Assembly (NCBI GenBank): GCA_900550625.1 | Contig: URSW01000020.1 | Location: 1 to 14,766 of the forward strand | DNA: 14,766 nt | From: an uncultured Eubacteriales bacterium | GTDB taxonomy: Bacteria; Bacillota; Clostridia; Oscillospirales; CAG-272 | Direction: 5' to 3' | Shown: piece by piece, positions 6,328 through 13,616 of the stretch | How the letters are laid out: the number at the start of each line of letters is the position of its first letter | How positions within the stretch are numbered: position 1 is the first letter of the stretch | Notes under the pieces: model-generated | The model's database searches: none | What the model was told of the DNA's origin: nothing | Seen by the model: only the letters and a program-made list of their open reading frames with translations | Position numbers and translations under genes: made by a program

Positions 6328-8329
6328 GCTTTTCTATTTCCGATTAGCCGCTCAGAATCTCAGAAAAAACGGCAAATTCTATATTCCGTACCTTCTTGCG
6401 GGCATCGGAAACGTCATGATGTTTTACATCATGGTGTACCTCAGAACGAATCCGGCAATGGAAAACCACGAATCTCTCGGAATTGTTCTCGGACTCGGAA
6501 CGGTCGTTATAGCGATATTTTCATCGGTGTTCATTTTTTACACAAACAGCTTTCTCATGAAGCGCCGTAAAAAGGAGATCGGACTTTTCAATATTCTCGG
6601 AATGGAGAAAAAGCATATCGCGTGCGTCCTTTCCGCCGAAACTCTGTATACCGCGCTTATAAGTATCGGAGGCGGCATCGGACTCGGAATACTCTTTTCG
6701 AAGCTGTTTTTGCTCCTGATGACGAAAATAATGGGCTACGGCGTCGAGTTCGGCTTTTCTGTTTCGGCGATCGGGGTAGCATCGACCGCTGCGGTTTTCT
6801 GCGCGATATTCTTTCTCACACTTCTCTATAACCTCGGCAGAATACATTTGTCGAAGCCCGTCGAGCTTCTTTCCTCGTCGTCCGTCGGCGAAAAGGAGCC
6901 GAGGGTCAAATGGCCGATCGCATTTTTCGGAGTTGTCACTCTTGCGGCGGGCTATATTCTCGCTTTGAAGATCGAAACTCCCCCTACGGCTTTTCTCATG
7001 TTCTTTGCCGCCGTGATATTGGTTATAATCGGAACATACTGCCTCTTCTGCGCCTGCTCGATAGCCGTGCTCAAAATGCTCCGTAAAAATAAGGGCTTTT
7101 ACTATAAGCTGAAGAATTTCACGACGGTTTCGGGAATGATGTACCGCATGAAGCAGAACGCTGTGGGGCTTGCCAACATATGCATACTGTCTACGATGCT
7201 TCTCGTCACCGTGTCAACAACCGTGTCGCTCTATATCGGCGCCGAGGATTCGCTCAGAAATGAATTTCCCCGCGACATAATAGTCCACTGCTCGGCGATC
7301 GAGGAAGAGGATTTCGACGGAATATGCGAAGAAATGAGACAGTCCGTTGTCTCCTGCGGAGGTGAAATGCTCGATACGATCGCCTACAGATTTGACGTGT
7401 ATACGGTCGGACGTTCCGGCGGAGTGTTTGATATGTATGGCGGCGATGAAATGCGGGTGTGCAGGCTCGTGCTCGTCCCGCTTTCGGAGTACATCCGGAA
7501 CGGCGGCGAGAATATCGGACTTGACGGCGGCGAAGTTATTTACTATTCGCCTAACGTGCCGTGGGCTTACAATGAATGTGAGTTCAGGGGCTACAGCGGC
7601 GAAGGCGTAAAGCTTACGGTGAAGAAAACGCTTGACGATCTGGTGTTCGCCGATGAGTATTACTACGACGATCCCGACATTTGCTATTTTATCGTAAAGG
7701 ACGACAGCGTCCTTCGCTCACTTGCCAAAGTCTTGTTCTGTGATGAAGACCGCGATATCGAAAGGTACTACATCGCTCCCGACGCACTTCTGGAGTTCGA
7801 CGTTGACGGTCCGGACGGCATGCAGAATCGGATATTGTCCGCATTCATTGACAGACTCGGCGAAACCTCGGATTACGAATATAACTATATCCTTCCGAGA
7901 TGCGTCGATGACAGCCGTCAGGATTTCATGTCGATATTCGGAGGACTGTTCTTCATCGGAATCTTCCTCGGTTCGCTTTTTGCGGCGGCAGCCGTGCTGA
8001 TCATCTACTATAAGCAGATATCCGAAGGCTATGAGGATAAAAAGCGCTTTGAAATTATGCAGAAGGTCGGAATGAGCCGCAGGGAAGTAAAGCGCTCGAT
8101 AAGAGCACAGGTTCTTATGGTGTTCTTCCTTCCGCTTGTGACATCGTTCGTACATCTTGCGTTTTCCTTCAATATGATATCGCGCATGATCTCCATAGTC
8201 GGCTTTACAAACGTGCCGCTGTTCGTCTGCTGCACCGCGGCAACGGCTCTCGCATTCGCAATACTTTATGCCGTCGTGTATGCGCGGACCGCAAGGATCT
8301 ACTATAAAATAGTTGAAAGTCCCGCATGA
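6320..8329 (+). CDS. ABC transporter permease, BceB-like (FtsX family, large extracellular loop)
   Basis: The 669-residue protein has the BceB plan of ten membrane helices: about 20-40, 52-75, 105-130, 148-168, 199-217, 225-250, 283-308, then 538-563, 601-625 and 632-655. Between helices 7 and 8 lies an extracellular domain of about 225 residues (roughly 310-535), rich in Asp, Glu and Tyr; in BceB this loop sets peptide specificity. FtsX-type features include KKEIGLFNILGMEKKHI (about 84-100) and a second copy-like KKRFEIMQKVGMSRREV near 575-590. It is the fourth gene of a regulator-kinase-ATPase-permease set and should both extrude or displace the peptide and signal to the kinase. The acidic loop would suit a cationic peptide, but that is inference. 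An AGAGGG stretch precedes the start. Confidence 0.92.
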   Translation: MNKLFYFRLAAQNLRKNGKFYIPYLLAGIGNVMMFYIMVYLRTNPAMENHESLGIVLGLGTVVIAIFSSVFIFYTNSFLMKRRKKEIGLFNILGMEKKHIACVLSAETLYTALISIGGGIGLGILFSKLFLLLMTKIMGYGVEFGFSVSAIGVASTAAVFCAIFFLTLLYNLGRIHLSKPVELLSSSSVGEKEPRVKWPIAFFGVVTLAAGYILALKIETPPTAFLMFFAAVILVIIGTYCLFCACSIAVLKMLRKNKGFYYKLKNFTTVSGMMYRMKQNAVGLANICILSTMLLVTVSTTVSLYIGAEDSLRNEFPRDIIVHCSAIEEEDFDGICEEMRQSVVSCGGEMLDTIAYRFDVYTVGRSGGVFDMYGGDEMRVCRLVLVPLSEYIRNGGENIGLDGGEVIYYSPNVPWAYNECEFRGYSGEGVKLTVKKTLDDLVFADEYYYDDPDICYFIVKDDSVLRSLAKVLFCDEDRDIERYYIAPDALLEFDVDGPDGMQNRILSAFIDRLGETSDYEYNYILPRCVDDSRQDFMSIFGGLFFIGIFLGSLFAAAAVLIIYYKQISEGYEDKKRFEIMQKVGMSRREVKRSIRAQVLMVFFLPLVTSFVHLAFSFNMISRMISIVGFTNVPLFVCCTAATALAFAILYAVVYARTARIYYKIVESPA

Positions 8330-8343
8330 AAAAGGGAGATATA

Positions 8344-8380
8344 AAAAACAGGCTCACCGTTCTTCGGTGAGCCTGTTTTT
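8344..8380. terminator. Bidirectional intrinsic terminator between the permease gene and argH
   Basis: A perfect 16-bp stem (8344-8359 with 8365-8380) and loop TTCTT, with five A on the left arm and five T on the right arm. It can therefore end transcription from both sides, serving the plus-strand transporter operon and the convergent argGH operon. Confidence 0.95.
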
Positions 8381-8438
8381 ATAAGTGTTATAGCTAAAAT
8401 TCCGGCTGAGCGGACGGAAACCATGACTGAAAAACGCA

Positions 8439-9818
8439 TCAGTTGATGCCGAGCACGCTTTCAATGTATTCCGCCTGGCGGATAACCTCGTCGGGGCATG
8501 TCCCGCCCGCGCTGTTTCTCTTCATGACGCAGGACTCGAGACTTATCTCGCCGTACAAATCGGAATCGAACACGTCCGAATATTCACGGTATGCCTCGAG
8601 CGGCAGCGTTTCGAGCACTTCGCCCTCCGCAATGCATTTTGCGACGAGCTGACCGACGATCTTGTAAGCCGTGCGGAACGCAACTCCGCGCTTCGTGAGA
8701 TAGTCAGCGAGATCTGTCGCGTTTATGAATCCGCGCGCGGCGGCGTTCTTCATGTTGTCGGGCAGCACCCTCATGGTCTCAAGCATCGGCGTCATGACCG
8801 AGAGACACATCTTTACCGTGTCCGCCGCATCGAAGATCGCCTCCTTGTCCTCCTGCATATCCTTGTTGTACGCAAGCGGAATACCCTTGAGCATGACGAG
8901 GATGGTCGTCAGATCTCCGTATACGCGACCTGTCTTTCCGCGGATAAGCTCCGCCATGTCGGGGTTCTTCTTCTGAGGCATTATGCTTGATCCGGTGGAA
9001 TAGCTGTCGTCAAGCTCGATGAATTTGAACTCCCATGACGACCACATTACGATCTCCTCGGAGAAGCGTGACAGATGCATCATGAGTATGGAGAGCGCCG
9101 CGGCAATTTCCGCGCAGAAATCGCGGTCGGAAACTCCGTCGAGGCTGTTTCTTGTTATCCCGTCGAAATTCAGAGCTTCGGCGACCGCAAAACGGTCGGT
9201 CGGATACGTCGTTCCCGCAAGAGCGCAGCATCCGAGAGGGGAATAATTCATCCTTTTCGCGCTGTCAGCAAGCCTTCCGAGATCGCGCTCAAACATCATC
9301 GCGTAAGCCATCATGTGATGACCGAAGGTTACGGGCTGAGCGCGCTGAAGGTGAGTGTACCCCGGCATTATTACGGATGCATTGGCACGCGCGATTCGGC
9401 AGAGCAGGGACATGAGCGAGCGGAGAAGCTCGGATATTTCGCCGACCTCGCGGCGAAGGTAAAGACGGATGTCAAGCGCGACCTGATCGTTTCGGCTGCG
9501 CGCGGTGTGCAGCCGCTTTCCCGCGTCGCCGATACGCTTTGTCAGCTCGGCTTCGACGAACATGTGTATATCCTCGCCGCCGCCCGAGAAATCAAGCTTT
9601 CCCGAATCAAGATCGTCGAGAATGTCCCCGAGGGCGGAAATGATTGCGTCTGCGTCCTCCTTTGATATAATGTCCTGCGCGCCGAGCATAGCGGCGTGAG
9701 CCATCGAGCCTTCGATATCTTCCCTGTACATGCGGCAGTCAACGCGAAGGGAGGAGTTGAAATCGTCGGCAGTGCTGTCAAGAGCTTTCGAGAATCTGCC
9801 TGCCCACATTTTTTCCAT
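8439..9818 (-). CDS. argH: Argininosuccinate lyase
   Basis: ArgH splits argininosuccinate into arginine and fumarate, the last step of arginine synthesis, in the cytoplasm as a homotetramer. The 459 residues match the usual length. Visible signatures are HTARSRNDQV (104-113), GYTHLQRAQPV (153-163, with the catalytic-region H156) and the superfamily loop GSSIMPQKKNPD (276-287), which carries the catalytic serine near S278. The N-terminus MEKMWAGRF agrees with the family's short start before WGGRF; ATG codons at both M1 and M4 are possible, and the AAGGAAAGG-like ribosome site is rather far (about 14 bases) from M1. It follows argG by 103 bp on the same strand and no promoter is seen between them. 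Transcription ends at the shared hairpin 8344-8380. Confidence 0.97.
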   Translation of the reverse strand: MEKMWAGRFSKALDSTADDFNSSLRVDCRMYREDIEGSMAHAAMLGAQDIISKEDADAIISALGDILDDLDSGKLDFSGGGEDIHMFVEAELTKRIGDAGKRLHTARSRNDQVALDIRLYLRREVGEISELLRSLMSLLCRIARANASVIMPGYTHLQRAQPVTFGHHMMAYAMMFERDLGRLADSAKRMNYSPLGCCALAGTTYPTDRFAVAEALNFDGITRNSLDGVSDRDFCAEIAAALSILMMHLSRFSEEIVMWSSWEFKFIELDDSYSTGSSIMPQKKNPDMAELIRGKTGRVYGDLTTILVMLKGIPLAYNKDMQEDKEAIFDAADTVKMCLSVMTPMLETMRVLPDNMKNAAARGFINATDLADYLTKRGVAFRTAYKIVGQLVAKCIAEGEVLETLPLEAYREYSDVFDSDLYGEISLESCVMKRNSAGGTCPDEVIRQAEYIESVLGIN

Positions 9819-9877
9819 GTTTTATAACCGTGCCTTTCCTTTTTATGAGCGGCTTTGAAACCGCCTTAATACCGATA

Positions 9878-9909
9878 TGCGGGGGAACCCCGAAATGGAT
9901 TCCCCCGTA
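9878..9909 (-). other. Intercistronic hairpin between argG and argH
   Basis: CGGGGGAA (9880-9887) pairs with TTCCCCCG (9900-9907), extendable to ten pairs including one G-U, around a 12-nt loop. No T-run follows on the minus strand, so it is not a typical terminator. It may stabilise or process the argGH message. A second small inverted repeat, GCGG..CCGC, lies at 9849-9864. Confidence 0.5.
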
Positions 9910-9921
9910 ATGGTGTACGGA

Positions 9922-11151
9922 TTATTTGTCTTTGTTCATGCGAGCCTTCGCAGCGACCTTGATCGGAAGTCCGAACAGATTGATGAATCCCGCACTGTCC
10001 TTCTGATCGTAAACGTGATCTTCATCGAAGGTTGCGATCTCTTCGCTGTAGAGCGAATAGGGCGAAACCACACCCGCATTTATCATGTTGCCCTTGTAGA
10101 GCTTGAGCGTGACATCTCCGGTTACGTTTTCCTGCGTTTTGTCAACGAATGCGGAGAGCGCCTCGCGCAGGGGAGTGAACCACTGACCAAAGTATACGAG
10201 CTCGGCAAACTTTGAAGCTACAAGCTCCTTGTAATGCTGAGTGTCACGGTCAAGCGTGATCGTTTCGAGCACCTGATGCGCACGGTAGAGGATCGTTCCG
10301 CCGGGCGTCTCGTAAACGCCGCGGGATTTCATTCCCACAAGGCGGTTTTCCACAAGATCGGCGATGCCGATCCCGTTCTCGCCGCCGAGCTTGTTCAGCG
10401 TCTTTACAATGTCAACCGCGCCCATCTTCTTGCCGTCGATTGCAACGGGAACGCCCTTCTCGAACGAGATCTTGACATACGTCGGCTTGTCGGGCGCCAT
10501 CTCGGGGGATACGCCCATCTCAAGGAATCCGGGCTTGTTGTACTGAGGCTCGTTTGCGGGATCCTCGAGATCAAGTCCCTCGTGAGAGAGATGCCACAGA
10601 TTCTTATCCTTCGAGTAGTTGGTCTCGCGGTTTATTTTCAGAGGAATGTTGTGCGCTTCCGCGTATTCGATTTCTTCCTCACGGGATTTGATGTTCCACT
10701 CACGCCACGGAGCGATGATCGGCATATCGGGCGCAAATGCCTTGATCGTAAGCTCGAAACGAACCTGATCGTTTCCTTTGCCCGTGCAGCCGTGGCAGAT
10801 TGCGTCGGCACCTTCGGCAAGAGCAATCTCAACGATACGCTTTGCAATGACCGGACGCGCAAACGACGTGCCGAGAAGGTAATCGCCTTCGTATACCGCA
10901 CCCGCCTTGACGGTGGGGAATATGTAGTCCTCGACGAATTCCTTGTTGAGGTCCTCTATGTAGAGCTTTGAAGCTCCGGTTTTCTTTGCCTTTTCCTCAA
11001 GCCCGTCAAGCTCCGTGCCCTGACCGACATCGCCGGAAACCGCGATGACTTCGCAGTTATTGTAGTTCTCCTTGAGCCACGGAATTATTATGGAAGTGTC
11101 GAGACCGCCTGAATACGCGAGCACGACTTTTTTGATTTTTGACTTGTCCAT
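9922..11151 (-). CDS. argG: Argininosuccinate synthase
   Basis: ArgG joins citrulline and aspartate with ATP to give argininosuccinate, the penultimate step of arginine synthesis. The 409 residues match the usual 400-410. The N-terminal ATP-pyrophosphatase motif AYSGGLDTS is at residues 12-20, followed by the family motifs HGCTGKGNDQVRFEL, SRGVYETPGG and FGQWFTPLREAL. A strong GGGAGGG ribosome site precedes ATG 11149-11151, which is right behind a consensus promoter. It is the first gene of an argG-argH operon. No carbamoyltransferase or other arg gene is nearby. Expression is likely controlled at the palindrome overlapping the promoter. Confidence 0.98.
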   Translation of the reverse strand: MDKSKIKKVVLAYSGGLDTSIIIPWLKENYNNCEVIAVSGDVGQGTELDGLEEKAKKTGASKLYIEDLNKEFVEDYIFPTVKAGAVYEGDYLLGTSFARPVIAKRIVEIALAEGADAICHGCTGKGNDQVRFELTIKAFAPDMPIIAPWREWNIKSREEEIEYAEAHNIPLKINRETNYSKDKNLWHLSHEGLDLEDPANEPQYNKPGFLEMGVSPEMAPDKPTYVKISFEKGVPVAIDGKKMGAVDIVKTLNKLGGENGIGIADLVENRLVGMKSRGVYETPGGTILYRAHQVLETITLDRDTQHYKELVASKFAELVYFGQWFTPLREALSAFVDKTQENVTGDVTLKLYKGNMINAGVVSPYSLYSEEIATFDEDHVYDQKDSAGFINLFGLPIKVAAKARMNKDK

Positions 11152-11182
11152 TTGTTCGCCCTCCCGAGCATATTCGATTTAT

Positions 11183-11218
11183 GTGTATAATTATACACTT
11201 GGCTTGCAAATTTGTCAA
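11183..11218 (-). promoter_or_regulatory. Consensus promoter of argGH with a 16-bp palindrome over the -10 box
   Basis: On the minus strand TTGACA (11213-11218), 17 bp, TATAAT (11190-11195) is an exact sigma-A consensus promoter; transcription would start near 11183, about 32 nt before the argG ATG. The perfect palindrome GTGTATAATTATACAC (11183-11198) covers the -10 box and start point, where a bound repressor would block RNA polymerase. An ArgR-type arginine repressor is the natural candidate. The site resembles the AT-rich symmetry of ARG boxes but lacks their usual TGAAT...ATTCA halves, so the assignment is inference. Confidence 0.8.
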
Positions 11219-11284
11219 CCCCCGAAAATTAAATAATTTGCGATTTGTCACTGTTGAACACAAGGCTCGGTGAAGGGCACGTCA

Positions 11285-11328
11285 AAATATGCACAATGAT
11301 GAATCACATACATAAATCATGCATATTT
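11285..11328 (-). other. AT-rich imperfect hairpin at the 3' end of the DUF4363 gene
   Basis: AAATATGC (11285-11292) pairs with GCATATTT (11321-11328), and inside it ATGAT (11296-11300) pairs with ATCAT (11316-11320), with a 3-nt bulge on one side and a 15-nt loop. On the minus strand it starts at the DUF4363 stop codon and ends in ATATTTT, so it could be a weak terminator for the yetF-DUF4363 unit. As DNA it could also be a protein site. Confidence 0.4.
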
Positions 11329-11692
11329 ATAATATTCCTTCGAGGCTGAGTGTTTCAGAACGCGAAACCTCGTCAAGACGTTGCTTCAGCTTTCCGACAG
11401 CCGCGCGATACCCGGAAACATCGCCGGAACGCGCCCTCTGTGCTATTTCGTCGAGTGCGTCGTCGATTTCTCCGGCTTCCGTATGACTGACCGTGATGCA
11501 CATGACCGGTCTGAGCTCATGCCATTTGCTATTCAACTCTGTGTATATTCTTTCATAATCGTTCGGCGAATCCGGAAGCTTGTCCGCACGCTCGGACAGC
11601 TCGACTGCTTTTGACGTGATGTATGCGGAATTAAATAAAACGAGCGCACCGCACAGAATAAAAATACATACTGCGAATATAAATGTTTTCAT
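11327..11692 (-). CDS. DUF4363 family protein
   Basis: From ATG 11690-11692 the protein has 121 residues: one N-terminal membrane helix (about 4-21), then a helical, charged domain with SKWHELRPVMCITVSHTEAGEIDDALDEI, the conserved core of DUF4363. The frame is open for 23 more codons upstream, but those overlap the preceding yetF-like gene in another frame and are Arg/Lys-rich, while GTAGG lies six bases before the chosen ATG. Genes of this family commonly follow YetF (DUF421) genes in Clostridia, as here with an 8-bp gap. Biochemical function is unknown; a membrane-associated partner of YetF is inferred from the pairing. Confidence 0.85.
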   Translation of the reverse strand: MKTFIFAVCIFILCGALVLFNSAYITSKAVELSERADKLPDSPNDYERIYTELNSKWHELRPVMCITVSHTEAGEIDDALDEIAQRARSGDVSGYRAAVGKLKQRLDEVSRSETLSLEGIL

Positions 11693-11699
11693 TCTAAAC

Positions 11700-12388
11700 C
11701 TACGCCTTTCTTTTTCCGGAATTCTTTTTCTTCTGTATCCGTACCTTCCCCGTGTCGTCAACCGTCATCAGAATTATATCCTCAGGTGTCGCACGGTGCT
11801 CTGCGAGTTCTCTTTCGAGCCATTCGGAATTCTTTTCCGCCTGAGAGAGAGAGCGGCGGCTTATCTTTGAATTAATTATAACGCTGTGTTCGATTCCTTT
11901 TTCCTTTACCTTTACGCTGATGTCCTCAGCGTTCGGCGGGGAGGCTGACGCTTTCGGAATGACGGACAGCTTTCCGTTGGCTTCGATTATCGCGTACTTG
12001 ACCCCGTCGGGACCCGCACATCCGTTCTGCCGCAGCTCCGACATGAGCTCATCGACCCCGATCCTCGCGCGGCGAAGGGCTTTTTCGTCGATTTTACCGT
12101 CGCGTATGAGGATTGCCGGAGTGCCGCAGAAGATCCGCTTGGCTGCGGCGAAACGGTGATTATCTGCGATAATATGACCTCCACGGAAAGAAGCACAAGA
12201 ATCGGCACAATACCGTACAGCACGGGGATGCGCTTGTCCGAAATCGGAAGTACGGCAAGCTCCGATACCATAAGCGTGGTGATGAGCTCCGACAGTTCAA
12301 GCTCTCCGAGCTGCCGCTTTCCCATTATGCGCACCGATATGAGAAGTACGGCGTATATGACTATCGTTCGGAAAAATACCGTTATCAT
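11700..12388 (-). pseudogene. YetF-family (DUF421) membrane protein, interrupted by a one-base frameshift
   Basis: AAAGGAG seven bases upstream fixes the start at ATG 12386-12388. The first frame gives three membrane helices with RIMGKRQLGELELSELI and SELAVLPISD, typical of DUF421, up to EVILSQIITVSP. It then turns into low-quality sequence. From about 12145 the family sequence resumes in another frame: KRIFCGTPAILIRDGKID, ARIGVDELMSELRQNGC and so on to TAG at 11700. Adding one base near 12140-12150 joins the halves at the family's usual spacing and would give 229 residues. No homopolymer sits at the break and I see no slippery heptamer for programmed shifting. Read as it stands, only the membrane half plus a wrong tail (to 11987) would be made. 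Either a genuine recent mutation or a sequence error is possible. Its DUF4363 partner downstream is intact. Confidence 0.85.
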
Positions 12389-12525
12389 TTGTCTGCTCCT
12401 TTCGTATTTACCGTCCGCGCTGACATAATGTCGGTTTGCCTCGGCGCATTCCCGCTTTGACAAAGAGAGGTTCATACAACGTAAAACCGTGCAGCTTAAC
12501 CGATCGAGAGAAATTGCGGAAAACC

Positions 12526-12579
12526 ATACTTTGCGAATTCCGTTTCACCCGACCGCGTGCTTTCGCACGCGCAAAGCAT
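12526..12579 (-). other. Possible structured RNA element in the yetF upstream region
   Basis: On the minus strand a 10-bp outer stem, ATGCTTTGCG (12570-12579) with CGCAAAGTAT (12526-12535), contains a hairpin CGTGC-GAAA-GCACG (12556-12569) closed by a GNRA tetraloop. The only imperfect outer pair is G-U when read on the minus strand but A-C on the plus strand, which favours a minus-strand RNA. It sits about 140-190 nt before the yetF-like ATG. No good minus-strand promoter is visible above it. The rest of the gap 12389-12711 holds the plus-strand promoter at 12631-12659 and nothing else I can support. Confidence 0.3.
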
Positions 12580-12630
12580 CACTGTCTCAAATATTTTGTC
12601 CGCAGCGGCGCTCAATATACCTCATCTCAA

Positions 12631-12659
12631 TTGACACGGCGCAAATTATGCGGTATAAT
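12631..12659 (+). promoter_or_regulatory. Consensus promoter of the NusG-II / Gx / ApbE operon
   Basis: TTGACA (12631-12636), 17 bp, TATAAT (12654-12659): an exact sigma-A consensus. Transcription should start near 12666, about 46 nt before ATG 12712. Confidence 0.88.
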
Positions 12660-12711
12660 ATAATGTATAATGCATTTCTGCAGCAAAAAGCCGGAATCGA
12701 ACGGAGAGCTT

Positions 12712-13092
12712 ATGAAACTTAAACCGTCTGCAAAACACCTGACAGCGGCTGATATCGTGCTTTGCGTTATCGTCGCCGCGATATCTGTTTCGGTGCCGAT
12801 TTTCAGAAATGCTTACCTCACGCATGGAGAGAGCGTAAGCGTTTCCTGCGGAGGGGAACGCACGGTATATCCGATTTCGGAAAACCGCGTGATAAACGTA
12901 GAGTCAAACGGCGAGAAGCTGAAGATCGTTATAGATTCCCGCGCCGTGTATGTGGAAGAGTCGACCTGCCGCGACGGCATCTGCATGAAGGCGGGCAGAA
13001 TATCGCGCCCCGGCGACAGCTTGATCTGCGTGCCTGCCGGAGTTTCGATTACCGTGAACGGCGAAACGGAGGCGGATTATGCATTCGGATAA
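12712..13092 (+). CDS. NusG domain II-containing membrane-anchored protein
   Basis: The protein has 126 residues from ATG 12712, which is preceded by GGAGAG (12703-12708); an upstream in-frame ATG at 12670 falls at the transcription start and is rejected. One membrane helix (about 12-31) is followed by an extracytoplasmic beta-rich domain. It carries the family pattern CRDGIC (C86, C91), GRISRPGDS and C106-VPAGVSI, as in the stand-alone NusG-domain-II proteins of Clostridia. Despite the name there is no KOW or transcription role evident. These genes recur next to Gx transporter and ApbE genes, often by electron-transport operons, so a part in extracytoplasmic redox or flavin protein maturation is plausible. 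The three cysteines could bind metal or form disulfides; which is unknown. Confidence 0.85.
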   Translation: MKLKPSAKHLTAADIVLCVIVAAISVSVPIFRNAYLTHGESVSVSCGGERTVYPISENRVINVESNGEKLKIVIDSRAVYVEESTCRDGICMKAGRISRPGDSLICVPAGVSITVNGETEADYAFG

Positions 13093-13609
13093 GGCGAGGC
13101 GCATCGCGTTTGATGCGCTGTTTGCAGCCCTTGCGCTGATGTTCACCTTTGTTGAGATAAAGCTTCCTGTTTCCGCCGCGATCCCGATACCCGGATTCAG
13201 GCTCGGACTTGCCAACATAGCGGTTATGGCGGCGGCGTATTCGTTTTCATTTGCCGATGCCGCATTTACGGCGATTTTGAAGATCATGCTTTCGTCGCTG
13301 CTTTTTTCAAATCCGATGTCGTTTCTGTTTTCGGCTGCGGGGACGCTTTTGTCTCTTGCCGTGCTTGCGCTTTTCTGTACGGGCATCGGAAAGCATTTCA
13401 GCCTTGTCGGAATATCGGCAGCCTGCGCTGTTTTTCACACCGCGGGCCAACTTGCCTTTTCCTTTGCATTTTTCGGCAGAACGTCGCTTCTCTGCGCCGT
13501 ATATCTGATTCCCGTTTCGCTTATAAGCGGAATTGCCACGGGTGCCGTAATGGAGCTTATGACGCCGATCTTTGATCGGCTGCATATAGAAAAAAACGAA
13601 CGGACGTGA
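13079..13609 (+). CDS. Gx transporter family protein (Hpre_diP_synt_I family, ECF-S-like)
   Basis: This 176-residue hydrophobic protein starts 14 bp inside the preceding gene, with GGAGG (13068-13072) six bases before ATG 13079. Five or six membrane helices are seen from about residue 10 to 160. The start ARRIAFDALFAALALMFTFVE and the following PIPGFRLGLANIAVMAA are family hallmarks. Databases often label it heptaprenyl diphosphate synthase component I, but the fold resembles substrate-binding subunits of energy-coupling-factor transporters. In this operon, beside ApbE, a role in moving a flavin precursor or an isoprenoid is possible; the substrate cannot be read from sequence. Confidence 0.87.
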   Translation: MHSDKARRIAFDALFAALALMFTFVEIKLPVSAAIPIPGFRLGLANIAVMAAAYSFSFADAAFTAILKIMLSSLLFSNPMSFLFSAAGTLLSLAVLALFCTGIGKHFSLVGISAACAVFHTAGQLAFSFAFFGRTSLLCAVYLIPVSLISGIATGAVMELMTPIFDRLHIEKNERT

Positions 13610-13616
13610 TTGTTTT

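Noticed and set aside
9075..9665. Plus-strand open frame of 196 codons inside argH
   Set aside because: It is antisense to well-conserved argH sequence, lacks a ribosome site and resembles no protein; long antisense frames are expected at this GC content.
11152..11182. T-box or arginine riboswitch in the argG leader
   Set aside because: The predicted leader is only about 32 nt and has neither a T-box sequence nor room for an aptamer.
12140..12190. Programmed -1 ribosomal frameshift in the yetF-like gene
   Set aside because: A -1 shift would restore the frame, but no slippery heptamer is visible where the frames overlap, so mutation or sequence error is preferred.
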